Origin: Faecalicoccus sp.
Lineage (GTDB): Bacteria; Bacillota_I; Bacilli_A; Erysipelotrichales; Erysipelotrichaceae
Direction of reading: 5' to 3'
NCBI GenBank assembly: GCA_017941505.1
Contig: JAGAWH010000069.1
Location: 1 to 34,786 of the forward strand
DNA length: 34,786 nucleotides
Under the pieces are notes generated by a model. It made no database searches, was not told where the DNA came from, and worked only from the letters and a program-made list of their open reading frames with translations. How positions within the stretch are numbered: position 1 is the first letter of the stretch; every line of letters starts with the position of its first letter. Both the position numbers and the translations under genes were made by a program. Positions 1-7,831 of this stretch are shown here, piece by piece.

Positions 1-1
1 A

Positions 2-268
2 AAGCTGCTGATAAAAAAGGGTTATTTGGATCATGAACACGTCTGGGAATTCCTGCAAGAAACAGACTACGGAGAAATGGATTACAACTCTTATGGCGGG
101 GGCGTAGAGCATTTCGTCGTCACCCTGTATCGCTGCTGCCTGTGTGGTGCTCTGCACAAGGAGTGCAGGGGAGATTTCTGCGGTGACCCGCGGGAATATC
201 TTGAAATAACGGACACCGACATTGCAATTGCAGAGCGATCAAACAGGAAGGGAGTTTATGACCTATGA
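2..268 (+). CDS. Zinc-ribbon protein, 5' partial
   Basis: The reading frame is open from the window edge, so the gene probably begins upstream; a TTG at 26 is the only internal start candidate near the edge and has no convincing ribosome site. The visible 88 residues contain a His-Val-Trp-Glu element followed about 30 residues later by RCCLCG, a Cys-x-x-Cys-Gly knuckle. The same H-x-W-[EK] ... C-x-x-C-G layout occurs at the C-terminus of the gene at 3022, so this is most likely the zinc-ribbon tail of another member of the same paralogous cluster. The stop overlaps the next start (ATGA), implying translational coupling. Function unknown; metal binding is inferred from the cysteine pattern only. 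Confidence 0.6.
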   Translation, partial: KLLIKKGYLDHEHVWEFLQETDYGEMDYNSYGGGVEHFVVTLYRCCLCGALHKECRGDFCGDPREYLEITDTDIAIAERSNRKGVYDL

Positions 269-879
269 CAGAAGTTGAGTTCGGAAGATACCCACAAGAC
301 CCGGAAGCGTATGTAAACGGGAAGCGTATAAGTATTGTTGATGGAAAGCCGCAGTTTAACCCGCTTGAACAACAGCTCGTAAAGTGGGTTGTGCTCGTGG
401 AAAAGGAAGACAAAATGCTTCTTTTAAGCAAATACGCTCTTGAGTACATGAAGTTCAACGACTGGGATACCTTTGACGTCACATGGGCGAATAGCACGCT
501 TTGCGGCTGGCTCAACGGTGAAATACAGTTTGACGGAGATTTCTTAAACGATCATTTCTCGGAAGACGAGAAGAAAAGAATCATCCCTCATGCAGAAACG
601 AATGACCGTGTGTTTCTGCTGTCGTTGGATGAGACGCTTCAATATCTTCCGTCTAATCATGAAAGAAAATGTCTGCCAACAGCCTATGCAGTGTCGCGCT
701 TGCCGAAAACTCACAAATATAATGACGGCGATGCCTGTAATTGGTGGATTAGGACGATCAGCGAGGATAATAATTGCTATACGATGGCAGTAAACAGAAA
801 GGGAATGTACGACCGTCACGGGTTTAAGAACAACATGCATGGCGTCGGTGTGCGTCCTGCACTGTGGATAAAGAAGTAA
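265..879 (+). CDS. DUF6273-like domain protein
   Basis: A 204-residue soluble protein without signal peptide or membrane segment. The N-terminus (EFGRYPQ) and the C-terminal half (WWIRT..., then a GVGVRPALWIKK ending) match the layout of DUF6273 proteins of Bacillota, which typically end in G-V-R-P-A-L-W. The biochemical role of that family is not established as far as I know. The start ATG overlaps the upstream stop by four bases and has a GGAAGGGAG ribosome site. It sits among HEAT/zinc-ribbon genes on the same strand, so a shared operon is likely. Assignment rests on motif recognition, not on a profile search. Confidence 0.7.
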   Translation: MTEVEFGRYPQDPEAYVNGKRISIVDGKPQFNPLEQQLVKWVVLVEKEDKMLLLSKYALEYMKFNDWDTFDVTWANSTLCGWLNGEIQFDGDFLNDHFSEDEKKRIIPHAETNDRVFLLSLDETLQYLPSNHERKCLPTAYAVSRLPKTHKYNDGDACNWWIRTISEDNNCYTMAVNRKGMYDRHGFKNNMHGVGVRPALWIKK

Positions 880-914
880 CACCCTTAAAATGAAGCATTA
901 CGGAGGTTGAAGAT

Positions 915-1880
915 ATGGGATTATTCACACCAAAATGGAAAACAAATGACCGAAGCAAACAGATCAAGGCAGTAGAGGCGGTGCGCAAGGTTACGAATGA
1001 GAAAGAGTTGAAGCGGATCGCTTTGGAAGCGCCGCTTCCCGACGTCAGGATGATTGCTGTTTATCAGATGAAGGATCCGGCGCTGTTAAGGGAAATGGCC
1101 ATCTCCGGCGACAAATATGTCAGCAAACAGGCGGTGGAAAAGATATCGAACAGGGATCTGCTCGCCGAAATTGTCGAAAAGGCTGCAAGTCAAGAAGCAA
1201 AAGAGCAAGCTGGTACGCAGCTTGATTTCTTGACATTATTATATGAGGCTGCCGAGGCATCGGGCATCGATATCAACCTGAGAGTAGAACACGGCACGCT
1301 GAGGGAACTGATTGAGGGCTTTGATTTCACAGATGACACTCATGCCAGAAAGGTCGTTCCCGCCATTATTTCACAAATGACCGACACCGAGATGATTGAC
1401 AAGCTTGTAGAAGCATGCAAACTGTGGCGCAACTCCAAAGATGCTGTCGCACAAAGCGCACGACTCAGAAAACTCGAGGTGCAGTTTGATGGTCTTGACA
1501 AGGACGAGTTCCTGATTTTCCGCTGCAAGAAGTGCGGGCAGACAGTCAGATACGCCGGATACTTTGAGAGTGAGCTTCGTGATTCGTGGGTGGAGAAGGG
1601 CGATTATACCTGCGGGTGCATAGAGCATCCGGCGAGAATGACCGGATTCCCGAATGAGCCTGCGTGGGAGATTGCTGTCTCCAGAAATCCGATAGAAGGC
1701 GACAAGTTCAGGCTGTGCCCCGTTTGCATGAAACCGAACGGCATCGATACCGGCCCCATAAAGCTGTTATCGAGATGCAGTATGCTTGATGGAAAAAAGG
1801 ATTTTCAGCATGCAAACAAGTGGAAAACCGAATACTACAGGCTTGGTCTTTATATTCCCTGGCATAGAGCCACGTGGTAA
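915..1880 (+). CDS. HEAT-like repeat protein with zinc ribbons
   Basis: A 321-residue protein beginning MGLFTPKWKT, closely similar in its first 60 residues to the protein at 3022. Residues about 20-190 are short alpha-helical repeats of the form 'L..I...APLPDVR..AV..I.D..LL', resembling HEAT/armadillo solenoids. The C-terminal third carries a Cys204-x-x-Cys207-Gly knuckle, a CGC near residue 235 and LCPVC near 268, so one or two zinc-binding ribbons are likely. No enzyme motif is visible. A good GGAGG ribosome site lies 8 bases before ATG 915. HEAT solenoids usually serve as protein-binding scaffolds; the partner here is unknown. Confidence 0.65.
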   Translation: MGLFTPKWKTNDRSKQIKAVEAVRKVTNEKELKRIALEAPLPDVRMIAVYQMKDPALLREMAISGDKYVSKQAVEKISNRDLLAEIVEKAASQEAKEQAGTQLDFLTLLYEAAEASGIDINLRVEHGTLRELIEGFDFTDDTHARKVVPAIISQMTDTEMIDKLVEACKLWRNSKDAVAQSARLRKLEVQFDGLDKDEFLIFRCKKCGQTVRYAGYFESELRDSWVEKGDYTCGCIEHPARMTGFPNEPAWEIAVSRNPIEGDKFRLCPVCMKPNGIDTGPIKLLSRCSMLDGKKDFQHANKWKTEYYRLGLYIPWHRATW

Positions 1881-1972
1881 GAGGTAAAGACATACTTTTC
1901 CCTTCCAGCGTTTTATAACTTGCCGACATACTTCTTTGATATATGTGGAGGGCAAAGAAAGAAGGAGTTTTT

Positions 1973-2989
1973 ATGAATACTATCACACAGTTTTTAGCGG
2001 GACTGACGAACGCACATTATATTCTGCTGTATCTGTGTTGCTTTGTGTCGGCAGTGCTATGCGTATTGATTGAAACGAAAACGAAATTAAAAGCAATATC
2101 CGTTTTATTACCTGTCTTTAGCTTGATAGGCGGAATGCTTGCAATTGCTTTTGCCACAATCAAATTGGATTTAAACATAGGGATCGGAATATTTGTCGTT
2201 TGGGCGGTATTTTCGTCGATCATTATTTTCCCTTCGCTTTGGATTCACACAAAGATCAGTGAAAAAGAAGTGCCCGAGAAGCCTGCCAGTGTAATCTGCT
2301 CGGAAAACGGGCATCAGTGGGAAAAGACGGAATTCGCCTGTACAGTTCGCTGCGCAAGATGCGGGAAGACAAAGGTCAGGCACCAATTTGAGCTGCTGCC
2401 TGACAAGCATGAGAAGCGGTGCGTATTCTGTGGGCATACGGAAGCCGTACTCTATAAGCAGCGCATAATAAGCACAGAAACTACGGAAAGCAAGGATTTA
2501 TTGGATCGTTCAAGAAAAGAAATCATTTCTATAGTTCAAAATCCCGAAATCAGGGATAAAATTCCGGATTTGTTCTGTAGATATCTTGAGAAAAAAGGCT
2601 CCAAGACATATAGCAAAGGAACGGCAAAGGCGATTATGACTTGTCTTACGGAAAACCAGGTGATCGAACTGGTGAAAAACAACAGAATTAAGGGTCAGTG
2701 CCAATGGGCGCTTGCAGAAATCTCTGATGATGCACTATTAAAGAAGCTTTGCGATATAGACGAGTTTTCTTATGTGGCCAATGGTGAACTACTCAAGCGC
2801 GAAAACAAGGTGAAAGATAGTCGCGAGAAGGAGTACTGTCCAGACGGAACGCCGCATGAATTTGGAGATGAATTAATCGAAACTGTTGACTTGGGCGCCA
2901 AAGGCGATGATGACCTCATGGCACATGAATACAGGAAAGACAGATACCGTATCTGTAAGAAGTGCGGATATAAGCTTTATATTCGATAG
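1973..2989 (+). CDS. Membrane protein with zinc ribbons
   Basis: The start was placed at ATG 1973, behind GAAGGAG, rather than at the upstream ATG 1943 in the same frame. Residues about 1-90 hold three hydrophobic segments (NAHYILLYLCCFVSAVLCVL, a second around 40-60 and a third around 65-85). A cytosolic part follows with a zinc-ribbon pair (VRCARCGKTK, then RCVFCGH) near residues 120-155, a helical HEAT-like stretch, and a terminal CKKCGYKLYIR knuckle. The terminal element resembles the zinc ribbons of its neighbours, so it belongs to the same gene family but is membrane anchored. Function unknown. Confidence 0.65.
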   Translation: MNTITQFLAGLTNAHYILLYLCCFVSAVLCVLIETKTKLKAISVLLPVFSLIGGMLAIAFATIKLDLNIGIGIFVVWAVFSSIIIFPSLWIHTKISEKEVPEKPASVICSENGHQWEKTEFACTVRCARCGKTKVRHQFELLPDKHEKRCVFCGHTEAVLYKQRIISTETTESKDLLDRSRKEIISIVQNPEIRDKIPDLFCRYLEKKGSKTYSKGTAKAIMTCLTENQVIELVKNNRIKGQCQWALAEISDDALLKKLCDIDEFSYVANGELLKRENKVKDSREKEYCPDGTPHEFGDELIETVDLGAKGDDDLMAHEYRKDRYRICKKCGYKLYIR

Positions 2990-3021
2990 ATTAAGGCAGT
3001 TGACTGGGAGGCGGTGGTCAT

Positions 3022-3825
3022 ATGGGATTGTTTGAACCAATTTGGAAAACGAAAGCCGAAAGCAAGAAAAACAAGGCCATTCTTTCTTTGCAGAAGATTA
3101 ATGATATTACAAAGCTGAATAGGATTGTCCTTTCTGCGCCTCTATCCTCTGTGAGAAGCGCTGCGGTTCGTCGGATAAGCGATGTTGCGGGCAAAGAGCT
3201 TCCATTTGATGCGAATGAAAGTCTGAGAACACTTCTCCTGCTGGATGTTGATGATATCAGGGCATTGGGCTGGTATAGAGAAAAGCTGTTTTCATGCCTG
3301 ATCGATGAGAACGATTTTCTGAAAATCGTTCTTCAAGCGAAGAATCCATACGTCAGAAGGAGTGCGATCAATCATATTGAAAAGGCCGCGCACATGAATG
3401 AAATATTAGAGATCCCGGAAGTGCCTCTCGATTTGAAGATTGAAGTAACCAGAAAAATCCAAGACGCAGACATCTTGGACAAAATGGCTACAGATGAGGC
3501 TTTGCCTATAAAACTACGCACTACGGCGGTCAAACGGGTAAAAAATCAGGAACTGTTGTCAGAAATAGTGTGGAGCAAAGATGACAGCGATATACGTGCC
3601 GCTGCGATAATGAACATTACCGACAAGGAAGAACTGGAACGGATACGAGATGAGGCTAAGTATTCGCAGATGAGGCAATGCGCATGCGGAAGACTCGGGC
3701 ATAAATGGGAATTCGTGGAATATGTGCCCCATGGCAGAGGAGGGAAAGACGCTCTGTATATATGTGAAATCTGTGGTGAGGAGAAACTTGAACCCTATGA
3801 ATGGAGTAGTGCTGACAGTGTATAA
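3022..3825 (+). CDS. HEAT-like repeat protein with C-terminal zinc ribbon
   Basis: A 267-residue paralogue of the gene at 915: both open MGLF-x-P-x-WKT and share the 'L.RI.L.APL..VR..AV' repeat. Several more solenoid units follow (for example YVRRSAINHIEKA, KLRTTAVKRVKNQELLSEIV and DIRAAAIMNITDKEELERI). The C-terminus reads CACG...GHKWE...YICEICGEE, the same zinc-ribbon pattern as the partial gene at the left edge. The ribosome site is a GGGAGG upstream of ATG 3022. The stop TAA overlaps an ATG (TAATG) that opens a 21-codon stub, suggesting a further cluster member was once coupled here. Confidence 0.65.
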   Translation: MGLFEPIWKTKAESKKNKAILSLQKINDITKLNRIVLSAPLSSVRSAAVRRISDVAGKELPFDANESLRTLLLLDVDDIRALGWYREKLFSCLIDENDFLKIVLQAKNPYVRRSAINHIEKAAHMNEILEIPEVPLDLKIEVTRKIQDADILDKMATDEALPIKLRTTAVKRVKNQELLSEIVWSKDDSDIRAAAIMNITDKEELERIRDEAKYSQMRQCACGRLGHKWEFVEYVPHGRGGKDALYICEICGEEKLEPYEWSSADSV

Positions 3826-3890
3826 TGTTTAGCAGATACACTTGCAGAAAATGCGGTCAACTACGGATTACGATTATGGGAGAAAACTGA
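3825..3890 (+). pseudogene. Truncated zinc-ribbon ORF stub
   Basis: A TAATG overlap with the gene at 3022 opens a 21-residue frame, MFSRYTCRKCGQLRITIMGE plus N, that stops at TGA 3888-3890. The RYTCRKCGQ segment closely resembles FRCKKCGQTV in the protein at 915 and the terminal CKKCGYK of the protein at 1973. Beyond the stop the same frame continues directly into ACT-domain coding sequence. The simplest reading is a remnant of another zinc-ribbon gene cut off at a recombination junction. A genuine micro-protein cannot be excluded. Confidence 0.4.
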
Positions 3891-4235
3891 AGGCGGCAGT
3901 ATGCTTCCTGTCGCCTTGAATATTTTTCCTGGTTTAATGCTGTGATGCCGATGATCCCCTTGACAAATGAAATCTCAATAATATGTCCGGATACAATGGT
4001 TCCAAGAAACACGGTTTCCAGAAGTGATGGATGGAAAGCAATTCGTATCCATGTTGATAAATCACCATATCGTGTAAATGTTGCCGCAAGGATATCCGAT
4101 GTTTTCATGAAAAGGGATATACAGTTCTTATTTGTATCAACATTTGATTGTGATTTTGTGTTTGTAAGGGAGGCCAAAGCTGATAAAACAATAGAAATAT
4201 TGAAGAATTCAAGCTTCCGGTTTGATACAAAGTAA
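3891..4235 (+). pseudogene. ACT-domain (CASTOR/COG3603-like) remnant
   Basis: The open frame after TGA 3890 encodes YASCRL..., then NEISIICPDTMVP, DGWKAIRI, ISDVFMKRDIQFLFVST and FDCDFVFVRE. This is the layout of the two-ACT-unit bacterial proteins related to CASTOR, which read Y-x-V-C-R-L, ELSIVCPE, GW-x-A-L-R-V and FAVSTFDTDY. Intact homologues are somewhat longer and have about 20 more N-terminal residues. No ATG with a ribosome site exists; the first usable codon is GTG 3942, with no Shine-Dalgarno sequence, in the middle of the first domain. It therefore looks 5'-truncated at the edge of the upstream cluster. The 3' end and terminator are intact. Confidence 0.6.
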
Positions 4236-4270
4236 AGAAGGATTGTTCCGAAATTGAAACAATCCTTCTT
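4236..4270. terminator. Bidirectional intrinsic terminator
   Basis: A 12-bp perfect stem, AGAAGGATTGTT (4236-4247) with AACAATCCTTCT (4258-4269), is followed by T-rich sequence on the plus strand and preceded by A-rich sequence that gives a U-run on the minus strand. It separates the convergent ACT remnant and CPBP gene. Confidence 0.8.
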
Positions 4271-5080
4271 TTATTCTTCTTCTTTTTTCAATAACGGTTC
4301 TACTTTCTTTGGACGTAACAGGAATAAGCTGGTAAGTATATATACCACATTCCAGAAAAGAGCCCCTATAAAGTTTGCAGAATAATTGTTTAACAGAGCA
4401 CTTAAATCAGTTCCTGCCAGAATGCCGGAACCAATCATTACAACCATATCAAATACGCCGTGTAAAATGATGAGTAACCAAATATTTTTGTGACTTCTAA
4501 AATATATAGCTCCAAGAAATACAGCCATTCCCATGGTTCCAAAAGCCTGAACAGCAGCTGAGGCTATATCACCACCCGGACGGAAGGCATTGGTTAAATG
4601 GGATGCTCCAAATACGATAGCTGAGCATATTAGTGCACACCATACATGCCCTAAACTGTCTTCCCCAAAATAATCATGGAAGGCATTTTGAACTAAGCCT
4701 CGATAGATTACTTCTTCACAGAATCCAATCAAGAAACAGAAGGGAATAAATAGAAGAATTTCGCCAAATGATGCGGTCGTATTCAATAACATCCCTAGCG
4801 AAAAAAAGCCTTGAAACGCTATAACTCCATAGAGAAGTCCGGCAGCTGATAAACCGCTTTTTAAAAATTTCTTGTCGGTTTTAAAAATCTTCGTTTTCTT
4901 TAATACAATCACACTTATTAAAGCCATAATCGCAAAACACAACTCCGCTAAAAGGTTTCTGAGAAAACGATTAGTAACGAAATTATCAATAACAGCTCCC
5001 GCAATTCTATAAACGACAAGTGAGACAATCATGGCTGCGATTGCCAATAAAATACCTTTTACTTTTTGTTTCTTATCCAT
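4271..5080 (-). CDS. CPBP (CAAX-like) intramembrane protease
   Basis: A 269-residue polytopic membrane protein. The three CPBP signatures are present in order: E122-E123-x-x-x-R127 (CEEVIYRGL), H161 in FGASHL, and H207 with D211 in ILHGVFD. In this family these residues form a metal-type active site within the membrane; roles include CAAX processing in eukaryotes and bacteriocin self-immunity or regulation in bacteria. About seven hydrophobic segments are seen. It stands alone, transcribed towards the ACT remnant and divergent from the gene at 5233. The substrate cannot be predicted from the sequence. Confidence 0.88.
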   Translation of the reverse strand: MDKKQKVKGILLAIAAMIVSLVVYRIAGAVIDNFVTNRFLRNLLAELCFAIMALISVIVLKKTKIFKTDKKFLKSGLSAAGLLYGVIAFQGFFSLGMLLNTTASFGEILLFIPFCFLIGFCEEVIYRGLVQNAFHDYFGEDSLGHVWCALICSAIVFGASHLTNAFRPGGDIASAAVQAFGTMGMAVFLGAIYFRSHKNIWLLIILHGVFDMVVMIGSGILAGTDLSALLNNYSANFIGALFWNVVYILTSLFLLRPKKVEPLLKKEEE

Positions 5081-5198
5081 ACAATAAAACTTCTTACTCT
5101 TAGTTTAAATGATGTCCATATAAATTGAAACCACATAGTAATAGAACTTTTCAATACATGGTTATAAGAGTGTATTATTTTTCGATAAATCTGTTTTA

Positions 5199-5207
5199 TG
5201 CTAAAAT
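5199..5207 (+). promoter_or_regulatory. Extended -10 promoter candidate
   Basis: TGcTAAAAT (5199-5207) is an extended -10 element 25 bases before ATG 5233. A poor -35 candidate TTCGAT (5181-5186) lies 15 bases upstream. It would drive the prolyl-tRNA editing/AzlCD operon. Prediction only. Confidence 0.4.
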
Positions 5208-5232
5208 TATTTCATTGTTGAAAGGGAAGATT

Positions 5233-5715
5233 ATGAATAAACAGGAAGTATATGATTATTTAAATACGCATCATATCGAGTATGAAATAACCGAGCATGA
5301 AGCTGTTTATAATATGAAGGAATTGGATGCGGTTGATTTACCGTATCCTGAATTTGATGCCAAAAACCTATTTGTTCGAGACGATAAGAAACGCAATTAT
5401 TATCTGATCACTGTAAAAGGCGATAAGCGGGTTGATTTAAAGGAATTCCGTAGACAGAATGGATTGAGAGCCCTGTCCTTCTGTTCTGGGGATGATTTGT
5501 TGCAGATATTGGGACTTGAGCCCGGTTCTGTCACACCGTTAGGTTTGTTGAATGATCATGAGCATAAAGTTACCTTGTTTTTGGATTCTGCCTTTGAAGA
5601 TGAAATCATTGGCGTACATCCAAATGATAATACGGCAACGGTATGGTTAAAATCGAAGGATTTAATTGGGATTATTGAAGAGCACGGCAATATTGTGAAA
5701 GTGGTAAGTCTATGA
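5233..5715 (+). CDS. Prolyl-tRNA editing protein (ProX/PrdX/YbaK family)
   Basis: A 160-residue single-domain protein. The start is ATG 5233 behind AAAGGGAAGA; the frame is open further upstream but that part is not family-like. Features of the YbaK/ProX editing fold are visible: NLFVRDDKKRNYYLITVKGD, LRALSF, LGLEPGSVTPLGLLND and a GVHPNDNTATV segment near the C-terminus. Family members hydrolyse mischarged aminoacyl-tRNA in trans, typically Ala-tRNA(Pro), in the cytosol. Its stop overlaps azlC by four bases, so editing and amino acid export are translationally coupled here. Confidence 0.88.
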   Translation: MNKQEVYDYLNTHHIEYEITEHEAVYNMKELDAVDLPYPEFDAKNLFVRDDKKRNYYLITVKGDKRVDLKEFRRQNGLRALSFCSGDDLLQILGLEPGSVTPLGLLNDHEHKVTLFLDSAFEDEIIGVHPNDNTATVWLKSKDLIGIIEEHGNIVKVVSL

Positions 5716-6413
5716 GTATCTCAAAAAAAGATATACATGAAGCATTTAAGACTTCGCTGCCGATTATGGTAACCTTTGTGGTGTTAAGCATCGGATATGG
5801 AATCCTCATGGAGAAACATGGCTTCGGTCCGTTCTGGTCCTTTATTTCCGGTTTAATTATCTTTAGCGGTACTGCCCAATTTGTCAGTGTATCTTTTTTA
5901 ACGGGAAGTTCACTTTTGATGGCAGCTATTACGACATTCATGGTGTCGGCAAGGCATATTTTCTTCAGTATTTCCATGATCGGACGCTATCGAAATGAAG
6001 GCAAAAGAAAATGGTATCTGTTTTATGCCTTATGCGATGAAACCTATGCCATGTTATCAAAGGATGAAATGCCGGAAGGTGTAAATCTCAGTAATTATCG
6101 ACTACTGGTGACTTTATTTGATCAAAGCTCCTGGTTGCTTGGTTCCTTTTTAGGAGGCTGGATTGGATCTTTACTCACCTTTGATTCAACCGGCATTGAT
6201 TTTGCGATGACTGCTTTATTTACTACGGTTTATATTGAACAATGGATGAGTTCCAAGAGTCATATCCCGGCAATACTTGGATTAGGGGCAACCTTAATAT
6301 GCCGTATATTATTTGGACCGGATCTATTCTTGATTCCTGCCATGATCATTATTGTAGGTACTTTAATTGTGATGCGAAAGACCATCGAAGAAAGTGAGAA
6401 AGACGATGATTGA
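5712..6413 (+). CDS. azlC: Branched-chain amino acid exporter large subunit AzlC
   Basis: A 233-residue polytopic protein with the AzlC signatures: SLPIMVTFVVLSIGYGIL near the start, SGTAQFVSVSFL around residue 57 and MVSARHIFFSISM around residue 80. With AzlD it forms a two-component exporter of branched-chain amino acids or analogues in the cytoplasmic membrane. The ATGA overlap with the upstream tRNA-editing gene and the overlap with azlD indicate a three-gene operon. Substrate is inferred from the Bacillus AzlCD family. Confidence 0.9.
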   Translation: MSISKKDIHEAFKTSLPIMVTFVVLSIGYGILMEKHGFGPFWSFISGLIIFSGTAQFVSVSFLTGSSLLMAAITTFMVSARHIFFSISMIGRYRNEGKRKWYLFYALCDETYAMLSKDEMPEGVNLSNYRLLVTLFDQSSWLLGSFLGGWIGSLLTFDSTGIDFAMTALFTTVYIEQWMSSKSHIPAILGLGATLICRILFGPDLFLIPAMIIIVGTLIVMRKTIEESEKDDD

Positions 6414-6732
6414 TTATAAACATGCCTTCATTGTGATTCTTGTGATGGGACTTGTTACATTGGCAACCCGTATCGTTCCGGTTCTCATCTTTGATCGCAA
6501 AGAAGTACCGGATATCATTTTATATCTGGGTAATGTAGTACCTTATACCGCAATGGGATTATTGATTGTCTATTGTTTAAGGGATGTATCTCCATTTACA
6601 GGTAACCATATGATTCCGGAAATTATAGCGCTGGCAGTTGTATCCCTATCTTATCTCTGGAAGCGTAATACAATATTTAGCGTACTGATTGGTACCATCC
6701 TTTACATGGTTTTAGTTCAGGTTGTGTTTTAG
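6406..6732 (+). CDS. azlD: Branched-chain amino acid exporter small subunit AzlD
   Basis: A small membrane protein of about 108 residues with three to four hydrophobic segments and the AzlD hallmark TRIVPVLIF plus GNVVPYTAMGLLIVYCL. ATG 6406 is preferred because an AAAGTGAGAAAG ribosome-site-like stretch precedes it; GTG 6394 in the same frame is an alternative. The start lies inside azlC (8-base overlap), typical of the stoichiometric pair. A terminator follows immediately, ending the operon. Confidence 0.88.
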   Translation: MIDYKHAFIVILVMGLVTLATRIVPVLIFDRKEVPDIILYLGNVVPYTAMGLLIVYCLRDVSPFTGNHMIPEIIALAVVSLSYLWKRNTIFSVLIGTILYMVLVQVVF

Positions 6733-6761
6733 AAGAAGTCGTATGTTCGGCTTCTTTTTTT
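6732..6761. terminator. Intrinsic terminator after azlD
   Basis: Stem GAAGTCG (6735-6741) with CGGCTTC (6748-6754), one G-T wobble, extended by flanking A-T pairs and followed by TTTTTTT. It lies between convergent azlD and the AraC-type gene, whose stop begins at the T-run. Confidence 0.8.
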
Positions 6762-7635
6762 AGTCTGTATTTGAAAATGCATCAACTCCTTCTATTCTGT
6801 TATGGCTGCGAAATTGACGGGGGGACACATTATGAATTTGTTTAAACGCCCGGGAGAAATGCATCTGATTGGGATAACCGACTGCCACTCCGATTTCCTG
6901 AATTGGCAGTGTAGTTAGTTTTAGCAGTTCGGCAGCTTTGATCATACGATAATTCATCAGGAACTGCTGGGGTGTCTTTCCAATACTCATTTTGAAGATT
7001 TTTCCAAAATAACTGCGGTTTAGACCAATCGATTCGGCAATATCTTCGATGGTGATATCGTTTTGGTAATTATTTTCAATATAGGCAATTGTTTCACGGA
7101 TATAAAAATCGCGTAATTTGTTTCCCTGCAAGTTTCGGCTTCCAACAGCCGAGCGGGTTAAATAGTCCAGAAATAGATAAAGATGTCCGATAAGATGAAA
7201 ACTAGACTCATCATTGTGACTTATGATATATAGCATTTCATTTTGCATCAATTCACTAAGTTCAATTGACTTTGGACGATATATAGGCTGATTGTATGAA
7301 AAACCGGCAGATTCTAATGCCTGCTGCACCCGGAGTCCATCAAATTCCAGCCAGGCATATTGCCATGGCACATTATAATCTGCCAAATATGTGTTGGTTT
7401 GATTAGGATAGATCAAAAATCCTTCTCCACTGTGTAGATGATAGGTTGTTGTATTATTATGCAGGTCTGTAGAAAGAAGTGTACCATTGCCGGCAATTAT
7501 ATAATGGAACAGATAATGATTCCGTTTTGCCGGTCCGAAAGAGTGTCCCGGTTCACATTGTTCCTGGCCGAATTGATATAATCCTAGATCCATAAAGTTA
7601 TGGTTTGGGAAGATGTGAAAACTGATTTCATGCAT
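6760..7635 (-). CDS. AraC-family regulator of alpha-galactoside operon (MsmR/RafR-like)
   Basis: A 291-residue AraC/XylS-type regulator. The N-terminal half is a cupin-like sugar-sensing domain (YLFHYIIAGNGTL, GEGFLIYPNQ). The C-terminal 100 residues contain two helix-turn-helix motifs: DITIEDIAESIGLNRSYFGK followed by KTPQQFLMNYR, and EIGVAVGYPNQMHFSRAFK followed by SPRQFR. It is divergent from msmK across a 196-base intergenic region, the arrangement of MsmR/RafR activators in streptococci. It therefore probably activates the ABC and galactosidase genes when an alpha-galactoside is bound. An AGAGAGGG ribosome site precedes ATG 7635. Confidence 0.87.
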   Translation of the reverse strand: MHEISFHIFPNHNFMDLGLYQFGQEQCEPGHSFGPAKRNHYLFHYIIAGNGTLLSTDLHNNTTTYHLHSGEGFLIYPNQTNTYLADYNVPWQYAWLEFDGLRVQQALESAGFSYNQPIYRPKSIELSELMQNEMLYIISHNDESSFHLIGHLYLFLDYLTRSAVGSRNLQGNKLRDFYIRETIAYIENNYQNDITIEDIAESIGLNRSYFGKIFKMSIGKTPQQFLMNYRMIKAAELLKLTTLPIQEIGVAVGYPNQMHFSRAFKQIHNVSPRQFRSHNRIEGVDAFSNTD

Positions 7636-7750
7636 AAATTATACCCTCTCTTCTGCTTTATAAATTCATCATATACCAAAAAGCGATATTCATAAACGCA
7701 TTCTCGTAAGAAACAAGAATATTGGTATAAATGAAGTAATATATGTCCAT

Positions 7751-7778
7751 ATGACCACGTATTTAGATAACTTATAAT
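7751..7778 (+). promoter_or_regulatory. Promoter candidate of msm operon
   Basis: TATAAT (7773-7778) lies 16 bases after ATGACC (7751-7756), a four-of-six match to the -35 consensus. A weak -35 fits an AraC-activated promoter. The upstream 7640-7750 stretch is A+T-rich and would hold the activator sites, but I could not define a clear repeat. Confidence 0.45.
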
Positions 7779-7831
7779 ATCATTAATAAGGTAAACCAGC
7801 CTAAATACTGGATGAAAAGTAGGAGGTAATT

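Noticed and set aside
120..515. Minus-strand 131-codon frame opposite the DUF6273 gene
   Set aside because: Shadow of the genes at 2-268 and 265-879; no ribosome site and the composition is that of antisense frames.
3857..4177. Minus-strand 106-codon frame across the ACT remnant
   Set aside because: The plus strand carries recognisable ACT motifs; the antisense product shows no family features and no ribosome site.
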